Source: CAYZJB01 sp964478735
Lineage (GTDB): Bacteria > CLD3 > SB21
Length of the DNA stretch: 64,000 nucleotides
Assembly: GCA_964478735.1 (NCBI GenBank)
Contig: CAYZJB010000009.1
Location: 4,312 to 68,311, forward strand
Reading direction: 5' to 3'
Both the position numbers and the translations under genes were made by a program. Below, in pieces: positions 59,451 to 64,000 of the stretch. Within the stretch, counting starts at the first letter, position 1. Each line of letters starts with the position of its first letter. Below the pieces are notes generated by a model. That model did no database searches. It was not told where the DNA came from and saw only the letters and a list, made by a program, of their open reading frames with translations.

Positions 59451-59661
59451 TACAGCGTATCGCAGTCGCGGGTCTCAAGCGAATAATTCCAGCGGATGTG
59501 GCCCCCTTGAAAGGGGGGTACGCGAGGATTGGATTATGAAAAAACTCAAATTTTGAGAAAGAATTTATATCCAGATGGCGTATCCTTGATACAGGAACTG
59601 AGATAAAGCCACGACAGGCGCGATTTGATGATTGAATTGATTGATTGATTGATCAGAGCCC

Positions 59662-59690
59662 TTGCATTTACTGAACTTATGGTCTATATT
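59662..59690 (+). promoter_or_regulatory. recJ promoter
   Basis: TTGCAT (59662-59667), a 17-base spacer and TATATT (59685-59690), 86 bases before the recJ ATG. The region 59451-59776 holds no gene; it has a C-run/G-run hairpin at 59502-59519 and a GATT microsatellite at about 59634-59653. Confidence 0.6.
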
Positions 59691-59776
59691 GCCGTCGTGT
59701 TAAACGCTTACCCCATATATCTCCCTCAACATCTGATGATAATTAATCTAACATATTCATTAAAACGAATGCCCTC

Positions 59777-61513
59777 ATGTTACAACAGCAATGGGTACTC
59801 AGTAACCATCACGACAAGGAGCGGGTAAAGAGTCTAGCACAGCAGATCAACGTACCAGAACTCATCGCCGGAATCCTCTTCAATCGGGGCGTGACTACGT
59901 TTGATGAGGCGAAGTACTTCTTCCGGGCTGAGAACGCTCCGCTGCACGACCCTTTCTTAATGGATCAAATGGACGTTGCCGTCGATCGCGTGGTTCAGGC
60001 GATCAAGAACCGCGAGTCGATCATGATCTACGGCGACTACGACGTCGATGGCACGACGAGCACGTCGATGCTGTACCTCTTTTTGCGTGAAATTCACAAA
60101 GGGGAACTGTCTTACTACATTCCCGACCGCGTCAAGGAGGGCTACGGCCTCGCCCCGACGGGTATCCGGTTCGCGCGCGAATTCGGCGTCAATCTGATCA
60201 TCGCCGTCGATTGCGGAATTACGGCAATCAACCAGGTGTCCATGGCCAATGAATTCGGCATGGACGTCATCATCTGCGACCACCACCATCCGGGCGACGT
60301 ATTGCCAGATGCGCTCGCCATTCTCAATCCGAAAAAACACGAATGCAGTTATCCCTTCAAGGAACTCTGCGGCGTCGGTGTCGCGTTCAAACTCGCGCAG
60401 GGCATCACCGAACGGATGAAGCTCAATCCCGAACTGGTTATGCAGCACCTCGATCTGGTCGCGATCGGCAGCGCGGCGGACATCGTTCCGCTGATCGGTG
60501 AGAACCGGACGCTGGTCAAAAACGGCCTACGGCTCGTGACGGAGGCCAACAAAGTCGGTATCCGCCAACTCGTCAAAAACGCCAACGTGTTCGGTAAGCC
60601 GATCTCGACGGCGCAGATCGTCTTTTCGCTTGCGCCGCGCATCAATGCCGTCGGCCGGCTGGGCGATGCCAACCGTGCGGTCAAACTGCTCATCAGTAAA
60701 AACGAACTGGAGGCCGTCGAATACGCGAGCGTGCTGGAGTCGGAAAACCGGAACCGGCGCGATCTCAACGAGGTCATGTACCTCGAGGCATGCGAGGTCG
60801 TCGAACAGGAATTCGATTTCCAGAACGAGAAGATCATCGTCGTGTTCAAAGAAGGCTGGCACCAGGGCGTCATCGGTATCGTTGCATCGAAACTCGTCGA
60901 ACGCTACTACCGTCCGGCCATCGTCATTGCCGAGGCGGACGACAAGGGCAAAGGCAGCGCGCGCAGCATCGAAAACTTCGACGTTTTCCAGGCCCTGAAG
61001 TCCGTCGAAGACCTCATGGTCGGTTACGGCGGACACAAATATGCGGCGGGCATGACGATCGAGTTGAAGAATATTCCCGAATTTCGCCGCCGCCTCAACG
61101 AATACGCCCGTGAGAACATGTCCGACAACGATCTCATACCGAAGATCAATATCGACGCGGAGATCACGCTCGACCAGATCGACGCGCGGTTGATCACGCT
61201 GTTGAACTTATTCAAGCCGTACGGTCCGTCCAATTTACGTCCGATCTTCCTGTCGCAGGACGTCCAGATCGTCGGCTATCCGACGTTGCTCAACGAGCGT
61301 CACATTCGTCTCAAGGTCCGGCAGAACGGCACGGTTTTCGACGCCGTCGGGTTCAATCTCTCGCATCATTACAACATTATCGGAGCAGGGGACAATACGC
61401 TCGACGTGGTCTACCAGATCGACGAGAATACCTGGCAGGGTCGCACGACCGTCCAACTCAAGATCAAGGACCTGCGCATCCATCAAAACGGCGTCAAACG
61501 CCTCGCCGTCTGA
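59777..61513 (+). CDS. recJ: Single-stranded-DNA-specific exonuclease RecJ
   Basis: 578 aa. 5'-3' exonuclease on single-stranded DNA in repair and recombination. DHH-family metal motifs in order: YGDYDVDGTTSTSML (Asp 87, 89, 91), AVDCGITA, ICDHHHPGD (168-171), VAIGSAADIVPL; DHHA1 domain with NRRDLNEVMYLEACEVVE, GWHQGVIGIVASKL and GYGGHKYAAGMTIE; then the C-terminal OB domain. Length standard. The promoter at 59662 serves it. Confidence 0.95.
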   Translation: MLQQQWVLSNHHDKERVKSLAQQINVPELIAGILFNRGVTTFDEAKYFFRAENAPLHDPFLMDQMDVAVDRVVQAIKNRESIMIYGDYDVDGTTSTSMLYLFLREIHKGELSYYIPDRVKEGYGLAPTGIRFAREFGVNLIIAVDCGITAINQVSMANEFGMDVIICDHHHPGDVLPDALAILNPKKHECSYPFKELCGVGVAFKLAQGITERMKLNPELVMQHLDLVAIGSAADIVPLIGENRTLVKNGLRLVTEANKVGIRQLVKNANVFGKPISTAQIVFSLAPRINAVGRLGDANRAVKLLISKNELEAVEYASVLESENRNRRDLNEVMYLEACEVVEQEFDFQNEKIIVVFKEGWHQGVIGIVASKLVERYYRPAIVIAEADDKGKGSARSIENFDVFQALKSVEDLMVGYGGHKYAAGMTIELKNIPEFRRRLNEYARENMSDNDLIPKINIDAEITLDQIDARLITLLNLFKPYGPSNLRPIFLSQDVQIVGYPTLLNERHIRLKVRQNGTVFDAVGFNLSHHYNIIGAGDNTLDVVYQIDENTWQGRTTVQLKIKDLRIHQNGVKRLAV

Positions 61514-61524
61514 AAGTCTGTTTC

Positions 61525-61665
61525 ACCACAGAGGTACAGAGCACACAGAGGAAAATAATTAGTTTCCTAAATCTTTATGGTCTCAGTGCCTCTATATGGT
61601 GAGTAAATAAAATCTAAGCGTATTTTTCTCCGTGATCTCCGTGCCCTCTGAGGTGAGTAATTTGT
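61525..61665. repeat. Imperfect inverted-repeat element (CACAGAGG type), MITE-like
   Basis: The left end TCACCACAGAGGTACAGAGC..ACAGAGGAAAAT and the right end ATTTTTCTCCGTGATCTCCG..CTCTGAGGTGA are imperfect reverse complements. A third, related piece in the middle (TCTCAGTGCCTCTATATGGT, then GAGTAA) is a direct repeat of the right end (..GTGCCCTCTGAGGTGAGTAA). No ORF. Elements of this style are frequent between genes in environmental genomes; mobility unproven. Confidence 0.65.
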
Positions 61666-61668
61666 GCC

Positions 61669-62238
61669 ATGAACCCTGACACTTTTCCGGCTGTTTTTCT
61701 CGACCGCGACGGTACGATCAATCTCGACGTCGACTACGTTTTCCGGATCGAAGACTTCAACCTCATTCCCGGTTCCCTCGACGCCATCCGGTTGCTCAAT
61801 GACGCGGGATTCAAAGTCATCGTCGTGACCAATCAGTCGGGCATCGGACGCGGATTTTACACCGAAGACGACATGCACCGTCTGCACGATCATCTGCAGT
61901 TGCAGTGCCGCCAGCGCGGAGGCCATATCGACGCGTTTTTTTACTGCCCGCACCACCCGGACGCAACGCTGGAAAACTATCGACGCGTGTGCCCCTGCCG
62001 TAAACCCGGAACAGAAATGATCGAGCGTGCGGCCAAATCATTTCCTCTCGATCTGTCACAGTCGTGGGTCATCGGCGACAGTGCGGCCGACATGGGCATG
62101 GCCAAAAACGCAGGACTGAGACGGATTTTGGTTCAAACGGGCAAGGGCGCGGATGCGGCTGAATTCCAAATTGATTTTACGGCCGAAAATCTATACGATG
62201 CGGTCAATTGGTTGACAGGACAAAATAAAAACAAATGA
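61669..62238 (+). CDS. gmhB: D-glycero-D-manno-heptose 1,7-bisphosphate 7-phosphatase
   Basis: 189 aa HAD-IIIA phosphatase in synthesis of the heptose of lipopolysaccharide. FLDRDGTIN (Asp 12 and 14), TNQSGIGRGFYTEDDMHRLH, the zinc site CPHHPDATLENYRRVCPCRK, and ..SWVIGDSAADMGMAKNAGL. Length normal for GmhB; a histidinol-phosphatase relative is the alternative. Its stop overlaps the aminotransferase ATG (62235). Confidence 0.88.
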   Translation: MNPDTFPAVFLDRDGTINLDVDYVFRIEDFNLIPGSLDAIRLLNDAGFKVIVVTNQSGIGRGFYTEDDMHRLHDHLQLQCRQRGGHIDAFFYCPHHPDATLENYRRVCPCRKPGTEMIERAAKSFPLDLSQSWVIGDSAADMGMAKNAGLRRILVQTGKGADAAEFQIDFTAENLYDAVNWLTGQNKNK

Positions 62239-63389
62239 ACTACGAATTTGCGCATCTGATGAGCGGAATCAAGTCGTCCGCGACCGTGACGCTTGCCGAC
62301 AAATGCCGCCGCCTGCGCGAGTCGGGCGAGGACATCATCGATCTGACGATCGGTGAACCCGACTTTCCGACACCCGCACACATCATCGACGCGGCGTATG
62401 CGGCTGCAAAAAAAGGCGAGACGAAATACACCGCCAGCCTCGGCATTTCCGCCCTGCGCAAGGCGATCAGTGCAAAACTCCAGCGCGACTATCACACCTC
62501 GTACGATCCCGACACGGAAATCATCGTCACACCGGGCGGAAAACAGGCCATCATGTACGCGATACTCGCTCTGATCGATCCCGGTGACGAAGTGCTGTGC
62601 CTCGAACCCTGCTGGGTGGGGTACGAAAGCTGTGTCGCGCTTGCCCAGGGCAAATTTGTCGGCCTGCAGACCCACGCGTCGGAAGGGTACGCCGTGACCG
62701 AAGTTGCGCTCGAACGCGCCGTGACGCCGAAAACACGTTTGCTCGTGATCAACAGTCCGTGCAATCCGACGGGCAAGGTCCTATCCCGCGATGAGATCGC
62801 CGCGATCGGACGCGTGTGCATCACACATGATATTATGCTCCTGTCCGACGACATTTACGAAAAAATCGTGTACGACGGATTGAGGTTCGAATCCGCGCTC
62901 GCTGTCGACGGCATGCGGGAGCGTACGATCATCCTGAATGGTTTTTCAAAGGCGTACAGCATGACCGGCTGGCGGCTCGCGTATCTGGCGGCCGATGCGA
63001 AGATCATCCGCGAAATCAACAAGCTGCAGCAATTGTCTGCCACGTGCCCGTCGTCCGTCAGCCAGTGGGCCGGCGTCGAGGCGCTCAATGGCCCGCAGGA
63101 CAGCCTGACCGACATGGTCCGCGCGTATCAACGCCGCCGCGACCTGATCGTCGACGGATTCAACAACGGCAAACTGAAGTGCTTCAAACCGCAGGGCGCG
63201 TTTTACGGTTTCGTCGACGTCAGCGGTATCGCGGCGACGTCGGCGGAGGCGAGCGAACTTTTGCTGGAAAAATGCCGCATCATGTCCGTTCCGGGCGACG
63301 CCTTTGGCGGGCCGGGATACGTCCGGGTCTCCTTCGGCACATCCGACGAAAATCTTCGCAAAGCCATCAAAAACCTTGAGAAATTATAG
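62235..63389 (+). CDS. Class I pyridoxal-phosphate aminotransferase (aspartate-type)
   Basis: 384 aa. YTASLGISALRKAIS, VTPGGKQAIMYAILALIDPG, CNPTGKVLSRDEI and the PLP lysine in ILNGFSKAYSMTGWRLAY; the C-terminal FGGPGYVRVSFGTSDENL has the substrate-carboxylate Arg. Fits aspartate (AspC-like, class Ib) aminotransferases; another amino acid is possible. ATGA overlap with gmhB although the pathways are unrelated. Confidence 0.9.
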   Translation: MNYEFAHLMSGIKSSATVTLADKCRRLRESGEDIIDLTIGEPDFPTPAHIIDAAYAAAKKGETKYTASLGISALRKAISAKLQRDYHTSYDPDTEIIVTPGGKQAIMYAILALIDPGDEVLCLEPCWVGYESCVALAQGKFVGLQTHASEGYAVTEVALERAVTPKTRLLVINSPCNPTGKVLSRDEIAAIGRVCITHDIMLLSDDIYEKIVYDGLRFESALAVDGMRERTIILNGFSKAYSMTGWRLAYLAADAKIIREINKLQQLSATCPSSVSQWAGVEALNGPQDSLTDMVRAYQRRRDLIVDGFNNGKLKCFKPQGAFYGFVDVSGIAATSAEASELLLEKCRIMSVPGDAFGGPGYVRVSFGTSDENLRKAIKNLEKL

Positions 63390-63476
63390 GCCGGGGGATA
63401 TATTGCGCCTGTGAGGATGGCGCCGGACCGTAGGGTGGAGATCGGTTTCAGCGGTTCAGCGACGGATGAACATATC

Positions 63477-63550
63477 GGAATGTAGCGCAGCCCGGATAGC
63501 GCACTCCCTTGGGGTGGGAGGGGTCGGAGGTTCAAATCCTCTCATTCCGA
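63477..63550 (+). tRNA. tRNA-Pro (GGG anticodon)
   Basis: Acceptor CGGAATG pairs fully with CATTCCG, discriminator A; D stem GCGC/GCGC; anticodon stem CTCCC/GGGAG with loop TTGGGGT, anticodon GGG; T stem GGAGG/CCTCT with TTCAAAT. CCA is not encoded. A terminator hairpin follows. Confidence 0.93.
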
Positions 63551-63555
63551 CAAAC

Positions 63556-63597
63556 AAAAAGCAACGCGCGGCTTTCCGGCGTTGCTTTGTTGTTTTA
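63556..63597 (+). terminator. Terminator after tRNA-Pro
   Basis: AAAGCAACGC and GCGTTGCTTT form a 10-bp stem with an 11-base loop, followed by GTTGTTTT. It begins five bases after the tRNA. Confidence 0.8.
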
Positions 63598-63618
63598 AAG
63601 GGCAGTGAATTCTCGGTC

Positions 63619-63639
63619 ACTCCGAACTTGTTTCGGAGT
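63619..63639. repeat. Palindrome ACTCCGAA/TTCGGAGT
   Basis: Perfect 8-bp arms around a 5-base loop, flanked by repeated TCTCGGT. This style of palindrome recurs between genes in many environmental genomes. No gene is supported in 63600-63919. Confidence 0.45.
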
Positions 63640-63835
63640 CTCGGTAGGAGAGTGATTTTATGCTACGAGAAATGTCAAATGGTTTTCAACAAAAGCCGTG
63701 ATTACGTCATTCCAAGTCTATGCCTTAAGAATATGTTAAAAGAATTCGGACGTAGCGAAGTCAGCACGTTTCATTGCTATCTCAGGGTTCCGCAGTGACT
63801 GCGAAATCTGTTATCCTCAGTGGCATGTTTAACCC

Positions 63836-63859
63836 GGAGAATTAAGCAATTCTCCTTTT
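63836..63859 (+). terminator. Palindromic terminator-like hairpin
   Basis: GGAGAATT-AAGC-AATTCTCC followed by TTTT. No gene directly upstream is evident, so its client is unknown. Confidence 0.45.
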
Positions 63860-63879
63860 AGTTAGACTCTGTATCCGCA

Positions 63880-63909
63880 ACATCTACGTTTTTTTGCGTA
63901 GATGTTTTG
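63880..63909. terminator. Hairpin ACATCTACG/CGTAGATGT with flanking T runs
   Basis: Perfect 9-bp arms around a T-rich loop, then TTTG and more T, 11 bases from the stop of the truncated minus-strand gene at the edge. It could terminate transcription, or mark the end of a mobile element if that gene is a transposase. Confidence 0.45.
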
Positions 63910-63919
63910 TAAGTTTTTT

Positions 63920-64000
63920 TCATGCGGCTTGTTTGAGGATTTGCCGCCAGCCAGTGGTCTGGAAATGGATGGCCGCGTTCATCAGTTTCATTCCTTGCTC
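63920..64000 (-). CDS. C-terminal fragment of an unidentified protein, cut by window edge
   Basis: Last 26 codons of a minus-strand frame that enters from the right edge, stop at 63920-63922. The peptide (EQGMKLMNAAIHFQTTGWRQ, then a short basic tail) is compatible with the C-terminus of a transposase, but that is a guess; no motif is present. Confidence 0.4.
   Translation of the reverse strand, partial: EQGMKLMNAAIHFQTTGWRQILKQAA

Noticed and set aside
59502..59519. C-run/G-run hairpin as a terminator for the gene ending at 59450
   Set aside because: The stem is good but no U-run follows, so termination is not supported.
63466..63798. Open frame overlapping tRNA-Pro
   Set aside because: It reads through the tRNA and its terminator; no protein-like features.

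Overview
The window is about 64 kb of chromosome from a Gram-negative bacterium. It carries two TonB-dependent/DUF5916-type outer-membrane proteins, an ExbB-ExbD-ExbD-TonB energiser, many lipoproteins with an L..GC lipobox, and secreted proteins whose signal peptides end in ..AQ. It also has a short RpoD-type primary sigma factor (285 aa), MetX/MetY methionine synthesis and GmhB. This set fits the Fibrobacterota-Chlorobiota-Bacteroidota (FCB) superphylum or a neighbouring candidate phylum. I cannot name a genus. Three runs of exactly 100 N (31257-31356, 42042-42141, 51033-51132) show a scaffolded draft or metagenome assembly, and one of them interrupts a tandem repeat array.

Layout. 1-8.3 kb: a truncated propeller lipoprotein, threonine synthase, an ECF42-type sigma factor with a run of YCII/DGPF proteins (one copy broken), and a polyphosphate kinase pair PPK2-PPK1. 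8.5-14.6 kb (minus): a six-gene methionine operon (CoA-binding protein, metY, methyltransferase, metX, SDR, aspartokinase). Its leader appears to hold a promoter, a Met/Cys-rich leader peptide, an attenuator hairpin and a SAM-I riboswitch with its own terminator. 14.7-17.1 kb: a deletion-damaged gene, a SAP-type protein, prfA and rpmE. 17.3-31.2 kb: TonB-dependent receptor, trxB, lipoproteins, aroE, a GT39-like enzyme, PQQ-propeller and PEGA proteins, and a CGNR regulator facing a DUF5916 outer-membrane protein across a symmetric operator-like promoter.

31.5-41.7 kb: small lipoproteins, fumC, DUF547, GT2, the primary sigma factor, dNTPase, YbbR protein, tsaD and the TonB energiser operon. 41.8-42.3 kb: a tRNA(CAU) followed by 97-bp tandem repeats that contain pieces of that tRNA. 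42.4-49.5 kb: VOC protein, M28 peptidase, GT4, rnpB, polysaccharide deacetylase, acyltransferase and small unknowns. 49.5-59.5 kb: a cluster of secreted proteins, namely a beta-helix/TPR protein, two paralogous WD40-Ig-caspase proteins, a three-domain lectin-like protein and an unknown. 59.7-64 kb: recJ, an inverted-repeat element, gmhB, an aminotransferase, tRNA-Pro(GGG), terminator-like palindromes and a truncated gene.

Three parts deserve most attention: the two-layer sulfur amino-acid leader at 14.2-14.6 kb, the tRNA-derived repeat array at 41.9-42.3 kb, and the secreted caspase cluster at 49.5-58.5 kb. All function calls rest on motif recognition by eye; no database search was run.
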